A DNA stretch of 64,000 nucleotides, from the NCBI RefSeq assembly GCF_000803065.1, contig NZ_JSXI01000018.1, forward strand, positions 293,961-357,960, given 5' to 3'. Below the pieces are notes generated by a model that was not told the origin of the DNA, did no database searches, and saw only the letters and a list, made by a program, of their open reading frames with translations. The DNA is from Sphingomonas sp. ERG5 (GTDB lineage Bacteria > Pseudomonadota > Alphaproteobacteria > Sphingomonadales > Sphingomonadaceae). Shown here in pieces: positions 1-5,970 of the stretch; position 1 is the stretch's first letter; every line of letters starts with the position of its first letter. The position numbers and the translations under genes were made by a program.

Positions 1-6
1 GAATGA

Positions 7-21
7 GAACAAATAAAGAAC
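7..21. promoter_or_regulatory. GAAC-N7-GAAC box, alphaproteobacterial LexA (SOS) site type
   Basis: The sequence GAACAAATAAAGAAC is a perfect direct repeat of GAAC with a 7-base spacer, the known LexA box form in alphaproteobacteria. It lies in a short AT-rich stretch. It could serve a leftward gene outside the window or control higBA or prophage functions to the right. A chance match of eight fixed bases is possible, so confidence is moderate. Confidence 0.5.
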
Positions 22-103
22 AAAATTGCAATAGGGCAGCCGGGGGGACGTGGTTAAGGCGGCTCCGCGGCACCAACATCAAAGGGGAGGAAAACGCAGA
101 GAA

Positions 104-122
104 TGTATAGTCCGGCTATACA
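104..122. promoter_or_regulatory. Operator-like palindrome 1 (TGTATAG-N5-CTATACA)
   Basis: TGTATAGTCCGGCTATACA has perfect 7-bp inverted arms around a 5-bp centre. The same arms recur at 149-167 and 549-567 and I saw no further copy elsewhere. The site lies upstream of higB, so it is probably bound by the HigA antitoxin for autoregulation. Confidence 0.7.
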
Positions 123-148
123 ATCACCTTGACCGGCATGCCTTGGTC

Positions 149-167
149 TGTATAGTGCGGCTATACA
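149..167. promoter_or_regulatory. Operator-like palindrome 2 (TGTATAG-N5-CTATACA)
   Basis: TGTATAGTGCGGCTATACA is the second copy, 45 bp after the first and 17 bp before the higB start. Its position would block the higB promoter or ribosome binding region. The two copies differ only at one base in the spacer. Confidence 0.7.
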
Positions 168-184
168 CAACGACGGAGGCAAGA

Positions 185-484
185 ATGTACATCGTTTCGG
201 TTCGGGATAAGCGGGTCAAGGCACTGGTAGACAACCCCAGCAAGACCAGCGTCAAGGGCTTCACCGCACTGGAAGTCCGCAAGGTCGCAGAGATGATCGG
301 CGCGCTCACCGTGATGACCCACCCGCTCCAGTTGCTCTCTGTCCCGTCGTGGCGGGCGCATGAACTGACCCCCGGCCAGCCCGGCAAGTGGGCTATGACG
401 GTGACGCCGAATTACCGGCTTACCTTCCATGTGGATCTGGACCGGCAAGAAATTCACCTTCTCGATTACGAGGACTACCACTGA
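185..484 (+). CDS. higB: HigB/RelE-family toxin of a type II toxin-antitoxin module
   Basis: A 99-residue protein of RelE/ParE-like HigB size. HigB toxins are ribosome-dependent mRNA interferases in the cytoplasm. Visible features are the N-terminal MYIVSVRDKR strand, a helical GFTALEVRKVAEMIGAL segment, and the C-terminal YRLTFHVDL...IHLLDYEDYH strands typical of the fold. The ATG at 185 was chosen because GGAGG at 175-179 lies 5 bases upstream; the open frame reaches back to 50, but that stretch holds two operator palindromes. higA follows at 594, the reversed toxin-first order of hig loci, with a further palindrome between the genes. It may act as a prophage stabiliser. The family call rests on pattern recognition and gene order. 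Confidence 0.75.
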   Translation: MYIVSVRDKRVKALVDNPSKTSVKGFTALEVRKVAEMIGALTVMTHPLQLLSVPSWRAHELTPGQPGKWAMTVTPNYRLTFHVDLDRQEIHLLDYEDYH

Positions 485-548
485 GCAGGCGGGCGGGGGA
501 AACCCCGTCTTTTTGTTTAGCTGCACTATACATTTTCCGCTTGCGGCA

Positions 549-567
549 TGTATAGCTAGCCTATACA
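549..567. promoter_or_regulatory. Operator-like palindrome 3 (TGTATAG-N5-CTATACA) between higB and higA
   Basis: TGTATAGCTAGCCTATACA repeats the arms of the two upstream sites, with a different, nearly self-complementary centre (CTAGC). It sits 26 bp before the higA start, and a lone half-site CTATACA occurs at 527-533. It suggests a second autoregulated promoter giving antitoxin independently of toxin. Confidence 0.65.
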
Positions 568-593
568 TAGATAGGGTGAAGGAGTGTGCTCTG

Positions 594-947
594 ATGACCA
601 GCCAATTTAAGATCAAAGATCCCGCCGAGATGGCAATTCGGCGGCAGCCGATGGCGGGCCATCCCGGCGCGTTCATTCGCAATGTGTTGCTGCCTGAGTA
701 TGGTCTCTCCGTGACCGAGGCGGCGCGCCGGATCGGTGTCCAGCGGGTAGGGTTCATTGGAACCCTTGATGGTAAATACAGCGTGACCCGCGACCTGGCA
801 TACAAACTTGGCGCGTTGATGCGCGACGAAGTCACCGACCTGCTCATTGCCTGGCAACAGAAATATGATCTGGAACGTGAGGCCGAGCAGCGGGCAGCAT
901 ACAGGCGCGACATCGAACGCGTGCCGCCAGTCGCGGTTGCCGCATAA
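594..947 (+). CDS. higA: HigA-family antitoxin (XRE-type helix-turn-helix)
   Basis: A 117-residue protein with the HigA signature around HPGAFIRNVLLPEYGLS followed by VTEAARRIGVQRVGFIGTLDGK, the HTH that both neutralises HigB and represses the operon in this family. The start at 594 is supported by GAAGGAG at 578-584. The frame is open upstream to 429, but that would overlap higB and cross palindrome 3. The C-terminus is a charged helix with ERVPPVAVAA. The stop overlaps the next gene by one base (TAATG), so the following gene is probably translationally coupled. Confidence 0.8.
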   Translation: MTSQFKIKDPAEMAIRRQPMAGHPGAFIRNVLLPEYGLSVTEAARRIGVQRVGFIGTLDGKYSVTRDLAYKLGALMRDEVTDLLIAWQQKYDLEREAEQRAAYRRDIERVPPVAVAA

Positions 948-1207
948 TGACCAAAACGATGATAGAGCGCGTCTCGCGGACGCTATGCCGCCTCGAAGGG
1001 CATCCAGAGAACATCATGTTCGAAGGCAGGCCAATGTGGGCCAGCTACAGCGAAACGGCAGCCAAGGTTCTGGACGAGATGCGCGAGCCGACCGAGGTGA
1101 TGATAGAGGCCGGCGAGGCATGGCGAAACCATTGTTCGGATACTGACAGCATCTATTCCGAGATGATCAAAGCGGCGCTTGAAGACGTGCCGCCAGCGGT
1201 TCGATAA
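947..1207 (+). CDS. Small conserved phage-type protein, function unknown
   Basis: An 86-residue acidic protein starting at the ATG inside the higA TAATG junction. It has the pattern IERVSRTLCRLEGHPE...FEGRPMWASY...VLDEMREPTEVMIEAG, which I associate with small proteins common in alphaproteobacterial prophages. No catalytic motif is evident. Coupling to higA suggests a third member of the operon, but a functional link to the toxin-antitoxin pair is unproven. It ends facing the leftward repressor gene, with a hairpin between them. Confidence 0.6.
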   Translation: MTKTMIERVSRTLCRLEGHPENIMFEGRPMWASYSETAAKVLDEMREPTEVMIEAGEAWRNHCSDTDSIYSEMIKAALEDVPPAVR

Positions 1208-1274
1208 GCCAGTCACAATACTCGTTCGCACTTCCTAACCGGCGCGCTTGCGCTGGCAGGCTTGGCCGAAAACA

Positions 1275-1293
1275 GCGGCGAAAGCTTCGCCGC
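1275..1293. terminator. Hairpin between convergent genes, possible two-way terminator
   Basis: GCGGCGAA-AGC-TTCGCCGC is a perfect 8-bp stem with a 3-base loop. It can be extended, with a small bulge, by flanking ACAGC and GCTGT. It lies between the rightward gene ending at 1207 and the leftward repressor ending at 1315. No T-run follows on either strand. Confidence 0.45.
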
Positions 1294-1314
1294 GCTGTCG
1301 CGCATGCGTTGCCC

Positions 1315-2022
1315 TTACAGTTTAGCCAGCAAGCGCGCATGGACGCGGGCAATTGCGTATATCTCACCGGTTGGTGGCAGATCGACCGGACCGATGACGG
1401 CCCCTTCGCCACCCAAGCCGTCAAGGCGCCGATTGCGGTAAACGGCGACAAAGGGACCGCCGACGCTGCGGAATATGCATACCCAATTTTCTTGTGGGCG
1501 CATTCCGGCGGCGATGTCGGAACAGATCACGGCATCACCTTCAGATAGATCGAGCGCCTCATAGTCCGATGGCAGCTCGGTCAGCCATAGACCGGAGCTG
1601 GTGAGCAGCTTGTTGCTGAGCCAATCACGTCGAAAGGGCACCGACTCGACGGGCTCTCCTTTGCCGGTGTCGGTGAGCTGGCGCAGATCGTAGCGCGGCA
1701 AATTGACCCAGTCGGCATCTGCGGCATCTATCAAGCCTCCCCTTGCCTGAACTCCAACACCGTCAACCAACCAACGGGCGTCGACGCGCAACGCATCGGA
1801 CAACGCGAACAATTTATCGGACCCGCACAGGCGCTTCCCGCCCCAGTATCCCGTCATCGATTGTTTTTTGATGCCGGTAATGCGGACCAAATCCGCAGCC
1901 GATAGGCCTAGCTCCCCAGCCCTAGCCCTAATTCGCTCGCCAAATGACGCAGCTGCTTGACTGTCCAAATCTGCATCTTTATGGTCCAATTTGTTGGACT
2001 CAATGGCCAAGGCTTTATCCAT
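1315..2022 (-). CDS. CI-type phage repressor: XRE helix-turn-helix plus S24-like C-terminal domain
   Basis: A 235-residue protein expected to keep the prophage silent. Residues about 25-85 form an XRE HTH (SFGERIRARAGELGLSAADL, then TGIKKQSMTGYWGG). The C-terminal part, from about 125 on, resembles the S24/LexA-like repressor fold, with a SEGDAVICSD strand and AVYRNRRLDG near the end. The usual GDSM serine motif is not recognisable and an Arg stands where a catalytic Lys would be expected, so self-cleavage is doubtful. The start at 2022 overlaps the start of the opposite Ner-like gene, and GTCCAA/TTGGAC sites surround the junction. Its position, leftward and just before ner and the transposase, is that of the Mu c gene. 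Confidence 0.8.
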   Translation of the reverse strand: MDKALAIESNKLDHKDADLDSQAAASFGERIRARAGELGLSAADLVRITGIKKQSMTGYWGGKRLCGSDKLFALSDALRVDARWLVDGVGVQARGGLIDAADADWVNLPRYDLRQLTDTGKGEPVESVPFRRDWLSNKLLTSSGLWLTELPSDYEALDLSEGDAVICSDIAAGMRPQENWVCIFRSVGGPFVAVYRNRRLDGLGGEGAVIGPVDLPPTGEIYAIARVHARLLAKL

Positions 2023-2041
2023 GCAGGTTTCCACTTTGGAC
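1963..2041. promoter_or_regulatory. Early switch region with repeated GTCCAA/TTGGAC operator half-sites
   Basis: GTCCAA occurs at 1963-1968 and 1984-1989, and TTGGAC at 1994-1999 and 2036-2041. The middle pair forms a perfect 16-bp palindrome, GTCCAATTTGTTGGAC, at 1984-1999. TCCA-CTT-TGGA at 2030-2040 is a second small inverted repeat. The stretch covers the overlapping divergent starts of the repressor and the Ner-like gene. These are probable binding sites for one or both proteins. The promoters must lie inside coding sequence, or the true starts are further in. Confidence 0.6.
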
Positions 2042-2290
2042 AAAGAGGACGTGAAGTGCGTTCTGCGTAAGCGGCACGGCAGCGTTCGAAACTGGGCGAG
2101 GTCCAAAGGACTGACCGGCCAGCAGGTAGCGGATTTCATGCGCGGGCGCAGCTCCGCCAAGGTCGCGAAGGCGATTGCCGCTGAATTTCAGATCGAGGGA
2201 CACGCGCTCTCCATCGTCTCCGAGTCCATAAAGTTGGACAATAGCAGCGAGAATGCAGCGGCGCAGCTTCTAATTGCGGAGGCGTGCTAG
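2021..2290 (+). CDS. Ner/Nlp-like DNA-binding regulator
   Basis: An 89-residue protein from the ATG at 2021, or up to 10 residues longer from TTG 1991 or ATG 2003. CVLRKRHGSVRNWARSKGLTGQQVADFMRGRSSAKV resembles the lambda-repressor-like fold of Mu Ner, which turns down early and repressor transcription. It opens the rightward early operon opposite the CI-type repressor, as in Mu. GTCC-AAA-GGAC at 2101-2111 and a 16-bp palindrome at 2224-2239 lie inside the gene. Its stop is one base before the next gene, whose GGAGG lies within its 3' end. Confidence 0.65.
   Translation: MQVSTLDKEDVKCVLRKRHGSVRNWARSKGLTGQQVADFMRGRSSAKVAKAIAAEFQIEGHALSIVSESIKLDNSSENAAAQLLIAEAC
2224..2239. promoter_or_regulatory. 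Second 16-bp GTCCA-N6-TGGAC palindrome, inside the Ner-like gene
   Basis: GTCCATAAAGTTGGAC has the same length and outer arms as the switch-region palindrome at 1984-1999, 240 bp away. The pair would suit cooperative or looped binding by the repressor, or roadblock control of the early operon. No binding evidence is available. Confidence 0.5.
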
Positions 2291-2291
2291 A

Positions 2292-3674
2292 ATGGCGACC
2301 GCACCCGCAATTGCGAATGACGATCAGCCGATCGTTGCCGGCGAAATCATCCTCATCCCGGTCGCCCAAGTCGAAATTGGCGAGCGGATGCGTGATCTCG
2401 ACGAGTTTTGGGCGCTTGCGCTTGGGAACGTGATGGCTCGCGAGGGCCAACAGACACCCATCGAAGTATGCCGACTCCCAGGCAAGCCGGGCTGGCGGCT
2501 GGTAGCCGGGGCGCATCGTCTCACGGGCGCCCGCGCGGTGGGCATGGAGCTTATTGAGGCGCGCGAAGTCTCCAATTCGATGGCGCATCGTAAGATGCGC
2601 GAAATATCCGAGAATCTGTGGCGCCGCGATCTGGATCCGATCGATCGCGCCGCCTTCATGGCCGAGTTGGTCATCCTGAAACGCGAAGCGGTTGGTTTGG
2701 AGGCCGCAGCACACCGATCCGCGTCCGTTGCAAAGCGCTGGCAGCAGGAGCTGACCGACGAAGCCGAACACACGGTGGAAACGATTTCCAACGTCTATGG
2801 CTTCTCCGAAGAAATCGGCGTTCAGCTCGGCCTATCTGGTCGCACCGTCCGCAACGACCTTCTGCTCTATCGCCGTTTGGCCCCGTCGCAGGTGGCAAAG
2901 CTGCGCGCGGCCCGGCATCCGCTGGCGACGAATGCGGCGCAGCTGCGCGTGCTGACCAAGCTCGACCATAGCGAGCAAGAGCAGGCGATCGATCTGCTGC
3001 TTGGCGGCTCTGTCAAGACGATCGGCGACGCTATCGCGAAGATGAAGGGCACGAATCGAGCCACGAACCCCGACGACAAGCGGCTCAGTGCCTTCATTGG
3101 CACTTTTCATCGGATGGATATTGCCGAAAAGAGGGGCGCTCTCTTCCATCTCGCTCCGCTGTTGCCTGCTGGTGCGAAACTCGTCGAGGACGGCAAGGCA
3201 TTGGTCGGGGCGCTCGACGCCGCCTTCAAGATCCTTGTTCAGCTCAGCGACGGTGAAGCGGTCGAGGATGAGGACATCCACGAAGCCTGCGGGCTCGTCC
3301 AGTCGGCGCTGTTGAGACTCAATGCCGGGGCCACACAGGAGCCTCAGGGAAATACTCCCGCCGCTCCAGCGGCGGGAGCGGAGAAGCCGACGGCGCCAAG
3401 CGCCGAGCCGGTGGCTGATCCTGCCCCAACCCCAGCTGTAGCAATCCGTGCATCGGTCAAGCCGGACTATCTCGTCTGCCTGGAATGCGGCGAGAAGCAC
3501 GGGCAGCTGACGCGGCACCTGCGCAAGCATGAGCTGACCACGGCCGACTATCTCAAGAAGTGGCGTTTGCCGCTCGATTATCCATTCACCGCGCCAAACG
3601 TCTCCGAGGCGCGCCGCCAAGCGGCGCGTAAGCTCGGGCTGCGGTCTGGCGTCAACAAGGGAGACGCCGCATGA
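2292..3674 (+). CDS. ParB-like protein fused to a Ros/MucR zinc-finger domain
   Basis: A 460-residue early protein. Residues 1-120 form a ParB/Srx-like N-terminal domain with GAHR at 73-76 and ENLWRRDL from 107. A ParB-type HTH follows (EEIGVQLGLSGRTVRNDLLL). An Ala/Pro-rich linker (about 355-385) leads to a Ros/MucR domain: Cys396, Cys399, His409 and His413 give C-X2-C-X9-H-X3-H, followed by ADYLKKWRLPLDYPFTAPN. ParB-type domains bind DNA and, in well-studied members, CTP; Ros/MucR proteins are alphaproteobacterial transcription regulators. The ATG at 2292 has GGAGG 9 bases upstream. It probably acts as a DNA-binding early regulator or replication-region organiser. The domain calls are firm, the role is inferred. 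Confidence 0.8.
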   Translation: MATAPAIANDDQPIVAGEIILIPVAQVEIGERMRDLDEFWALALGNVMAREGQQTPIEVCRLPGKPGWRLVAGAHRLTGARAVGMELIEAREVSNSMAHRKMREISENLWRRDLDPIDRAAFMAELVILKREAVGLEAAAHRSASVAKRWQQELTDEAEHTVETISNVYGFSEEIGVQLGLSGRTVRNDLLLYRRLAPSQVAKLRAARHPLATNAAQLRVLTKLDHSEQEQAIDLLLGGSVKTIGDAIAKMKGTNRATNPDDKRLSAFIGTFHRMDIAEKRGALFHLAPLLPAGAKLVEDGKALVGALDAAFKILVQLSDGEAVEDEDIHEACGLVQSALLRLNAGATQEPQGNTPAAPAAGAEKPTAPSAEPVADPAPTPAVAIRASVKPDYLVCLECGEKHGQLTRHLRKHELTTADYLKKWRLPLDYPFTAPNVSEARRQAARKLGLRSGVNKGDAA

Positions 3675-3784
3675 GCCGCCTGCACCCCGTTGTACGTGAT
3701 CGCCTCACCCTTTTCGCCCTCGTGGTCGCCAAGGTCGCGCTGGTCGGTTTGACAGTCTGTCTGACCGTGCGGTGGCACGTATGA
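3671..3784 (+). CDS. 37-residue single-span membrane peptide
   Basis: The sequence begins MSRLHPVVRDRLTLFALVV and carries one hydrophobic stretch of about 20 residues ending in VCLTVRWHV. Both ends use ATGA overlaps: its ATG overlaps the stop of the ParB-Ros gene and its TGA overlaps the ATG of the next gene. That supports real, coupled translation. Function unknown. Confidence 0.5.
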   Translation: MSRLHPVVRDRLTLFALVVAKVALVGLTVCLTVRWHV

Positions 3785-4302
3785 CGCCGCTCCAGCTCAA
3801 GCTGCTCGACGCTGTCCGGGATAGCCTGTCGCAGTATGGCTATTCGCCGCGCATCGCCGATCTCGCAGCGGCGCTGCGTGTGTCGCTGCCACGGATCGGT
3901 CAGTTGATCACCGAGTTGGTCGATGGCGGACACCTGAACCGTGCGCCGAACAAGGCGCGGGGGCTCTCTCTTCCGGGCGTTTGCGACCTGAGGTCGGTCA
4001 GCAGCGAGCAGCTTCGCGACGAACTGGCGCGGCGCGGCGAGGTCGTCGGGGCATTGTCGGTGCCAGCACGGCGAATCCTCGGTCGCGGCGTCACTTGTGC
4101 CGCCGATTGCTGCGACATCGAAGTCAAAGTTGGGCATTTGATGTGCCGGGACCATTGGCTGTCGCTGCCGTTCGATCTGCGCCAGTCTATTCTGGCAGCC
4201 CATAGCCAGGCGCGCCGCACTGGCGCTGTCGAAGACGCCGATTGCTTCGGTGAACTGGTCCGGCAGGCGCGTGAGTTGACCGGCTGGCGGGTGGCGGCAT
4301 GA
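3781..4302 (+). CDS. LexA-type winged-helix protein with a Cys-rich C-terminal half
   Basis: A 173-residue protein. Residues 1-65 (MTPLQLKLLDAVRDSL, then YSPRIADLAAALRVSLPRIGQLITEL and LNRAPNKARGLSL) match the winged-helix DNA-binding domain of LexA. No S24 peptidase domain follows. Instead there is CAADCCDIEVKVGHLMCRDHW, possibly metal binding, then a helical tail. It may regulate early phage transcription or mimic LexA at SOS operators. A GTG nine bases upstream is an alternative start, but the ATG at 3781 gives the ATGA overlap. Confidence 0.65.
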   Translation: MTPLQLKLLDAVRDSLSQYGYSPRIADLAAALRVSLPRIGQLITELVDGGHLNRAPNKARGLSLPGVCDLRSVSSEQLRDELARRGEVVGALSVPARRILGRGVTCAADCCDIEVKVGHLMCRDHWLSLPFDLRQSILAAHSQARRTGAVEDADCFGELVRQARELTGWRVAA

Positions 4303-4550
4303 GCGCGCCCCGCCAACCCGCGAAAAGCGGCATGACTCCCTCCGAACGGGCAGTGATTGCCCGGTGGGATGCCGGCGAATCGATCGAAAAGATCAGCGCC
4401 TCCGGTGCCGAGTCGCGCAAGAAAGTCAGCTGCGTCGTCTCGATGTACGGACAGAGCGAGTACGAGGGAAACCAGTTCGACCGGATGGTTCGAAAGGGCA
4501 GCGCCAAGCTGCAAGCCGCGATTGCCGCAACCGGCCGGTTTTATTCGTGA
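4299..4550 (+). CDS. Small early phage protein, HTH-like, unknown function
   Basis: An 83-residue protein starting in an ATGA overlap with the previous stop. PSERAVIARWDAGESIEKISASGAESRKKVSCVVSMY resembles a compact homeodomain-like HTH, followed by a basic C-terminus. It is part of the run of short coupled genes between the regulators and the transposase. Function unknown. Confidence 0.5.
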   Translation: MSAPRQPAKSGMTPSERAVIARWDAGESIEKISASGAESRKKVSCVVSMYGQSEYEGNQFDRMVRKGSAKLQAAIAATGRFYS

Positions 4551-4774
4551 TGGCCGCGCGTCAATCCGAAGCGGACCGGCTGCGGCAATGCCGCCTGATG
4601 TTCGAAACCTCGAACCGCGAGGGCGTGCCGATGCGCAAAGCCCGCGATCTCGTCGCGCGTCGCCGCTGGCAAGAGATCGAGCAGCGCCGCGCCGCCCAGT
4701 GCGGCAAGCGCGCGCCTGCCCAGGACGCCGACCAGCAGCCCGCCAGACCCAAGCCCTGGATGTATGCAGAATGA
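4550..4774 (+). CDS. Small basic phage protein, unknown function
   Basis: A 74-residue protein beginning at the TGATG junction with the preceding gene. It is rich in Arg, Gln and Glu (VARRRWQEIEQRRAAQCGKR) and probably helical, with a Pro-rich end. It ends in an ATGA overlap with the next gene. No family recognised. Confidence 0.45.
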   Translation: MAARQSEADRLRQCRLMFETSNREGVPMRKARDLVARRRWQEIEQRRAAQCGKRAPAQDADQQPARPKPWMYAE

Positions 4775-5136
4775 GCAATCAGTCGATCTCGCCGCGCCCG
4801 TCGCGCATTGCACCGCCCAGCCTCCGCATGCCGCGCGAGGCGATCAGCGGCGAACAGGTCGGTCGTTTGCTCGATCTCGCCGGTCGGCTCGCACTGATCC
4901 GCCAGGAGGTGGCGACTGAGGCGCGCAATGCCGGCGCCAGGCGCAGCATAGCGCGCGGCTTGATCACGGTTTCCCAGCCTCTGCCGATCCTTCGACCGAT
5001 ACCCCGGCTCTCGTCTGTATGGTTGGCGGCTGGCGCAGTTCTTCCCATCGCCGCAAGCCGCGAGCCGTGCCCTCGTTGCGCAACGCGGGGCGATATTGGC
5101 TGCGCCCACCAACTCCCAATGGAGTCACACTCGTGA
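4771..5136 (+). CDS. Hypothetical early phage protein
   Basis: A 121-residue protein starting in an ATGA overlap. The N-terminal half is a plausible helix (SGEQVGRLLDLAGRLALIRQ). The rest is Pro/Arg-rich with CPRCATRGDIGC, a possible zinc knuckle. Its stop overlaps the GTG of the next gene. Coding status is supported mainly by the coupled junctions. Confidence 0.4.
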   Translation: MSNQSISPRPSRIAPPSLRMPREAISGEQVGRLLDLAGRLALIRQEVATEARNAGARRSIARGLITVSQPLPILRPIPRLSSVWLAAGAVLPIAASREPCPRCATRGDIGCAHQLPMESHS

Positions 5137-5282
5137 TCCGCGCGTGGCTTCCGAGATTCACCAACTACGACTGGGCCTGCTGCGACGACGACGGCGAGTA
5201 TGAGGGACGCGAATACGCGATCATCTGGTTCCGCTGGACCGTGCAAGTCGCCTTCGGTCGCCACAATCGGCGGGTAGGCTGA
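5133..5282 (+). CDS. Small phage protein, 49 residues
   Basis: Begins at GTG 5133 in a GTGA overlap, with GGAG at about 5121. The sequence contains WLPRFTNYDWACCDDDGEYE and a C-terminal WFRWTVQVAFGRH; it is aromatic-rich and compact. Function unknown. Confidence 0.45.
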   Translation: MIRAWLPRFTNYDWACCDDDGEYEGREYAIIWFRWTVQVAFGRHNRRVG

Positions 5283-5512
5283 TGGTGCGCGATCTCACCG
5301 CCGCTCAAACGGCATGGCTGCGTCGGCACTTGTCCGGGCGCCACGAGGTGCGCTTCGACGATGTCACGCGCGCGCTGTCAGCGCAGACGGTCGATGCCCT
5401 GCCTGACGGCATTTCTCTCGCCCGCGCCCTTCGCGCCGCTGGTTGGCGAAAGGACCGCGAGGTCCACCAATATGGCGAAAAGCAGATTTTCTACGTCGAG
5501 GACTGGGGCTGA
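5282..5512 (+). CDS. Small phage protein, 76 residues
   Basis: Begins and ends with TGATG one-base overlaps. LTAAQTAWLRRHLSGRHEVRFDDVTRAL and ARALRAAGWRKDREVHQYGEKQIFYV suggest a small alpha/beta DNA-associated fold. No named family recognised. Confidence 0.5.
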   Translation: MVRDLTAAQTAWLRRHLSGRHEVRFDDVTRALSAQTVDALPDGISLARALRAAGWRKDREVHQYGEKQIFYVEDWG

Positions 5513-5970
5513 TGAGCAAGCGCCGCGCCTCGATCCCCGCTGGGCAGTTCGCCTTCAGCTTCGATCCGCCAGCTCCTGCGCGGAACGAGGCCGATTTGGC
5601 GGGCCTGGACGCGATCGTCGCGGCGACGGTCTCGCGCATGCTGGAGGGCCACAAGCGGCCCGTGGTCGCTGCGGAAATGTCGATGCTGCTGTCTACCAAT
5701 GTCTCGTGGCAGATGCTGGACGGATATTCATCCGAAGCGCGTGACCAAGTGAATATCTCGGCGTCACGCCTGCTCGCCCTGGTCGCGGTCACCGATCGCT
5801 TCGACCTTCTCGACAGCCTGGTGCGCCGGATCGGCGCGTCGGTGCTGGTCGGTAATGAAATCCTCGCGGCCGAGCTTGGCCATATCGACCGGCAGATGGC
5901 GGCCCTGAAGGCGCGGCGCCGGTCGATCGAGGCTGCAACACCCATCATCGAGAGGAACAGTCGCTCGTGA
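5512..5970 (+). CDS. Phage protein upstream of the transposase, unknown function
   Basis: A 152-residue, largely helical protein. The central part (AAEMSMLLSTNVSWQMLDGYSSEARDQVNISASRLLALVAVTDR) resembles a protein family I associate with Mu-like prophages of alphaproteobacteria, just before the transposase gene. It starts at a TGATG junction and its stop overlaps the transposase GTG. A role in transposition or early regulation is possible from position only. Confidence 0.55.
   Translation: MSKRRASIPAGQFAFSFDPPAPARNEADLAGLDAIVAATVSRMLEGHKRPVVAAEMSMLLSTNVSWQMLDGYSSEARDQVNISASRLLALVAVTDRFDLLDSLVRRIGASVLVGNEILAAELGHIDRQMAALKARRRSIEAATPIIERNSRS

Noticed and set aside
50..184. Upstream in-frame extension of HigB to position 50
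   Set aside because: It would translate two operator palindromes; GGAGG and the family length support 185.
1208..1314. Possible left end of the prophage between the higBA operon and the repressor
   Set aside because: No TGT terminus and no copy of the CGAACCT-type repeat; the segment is explained by a terminator hairpin.
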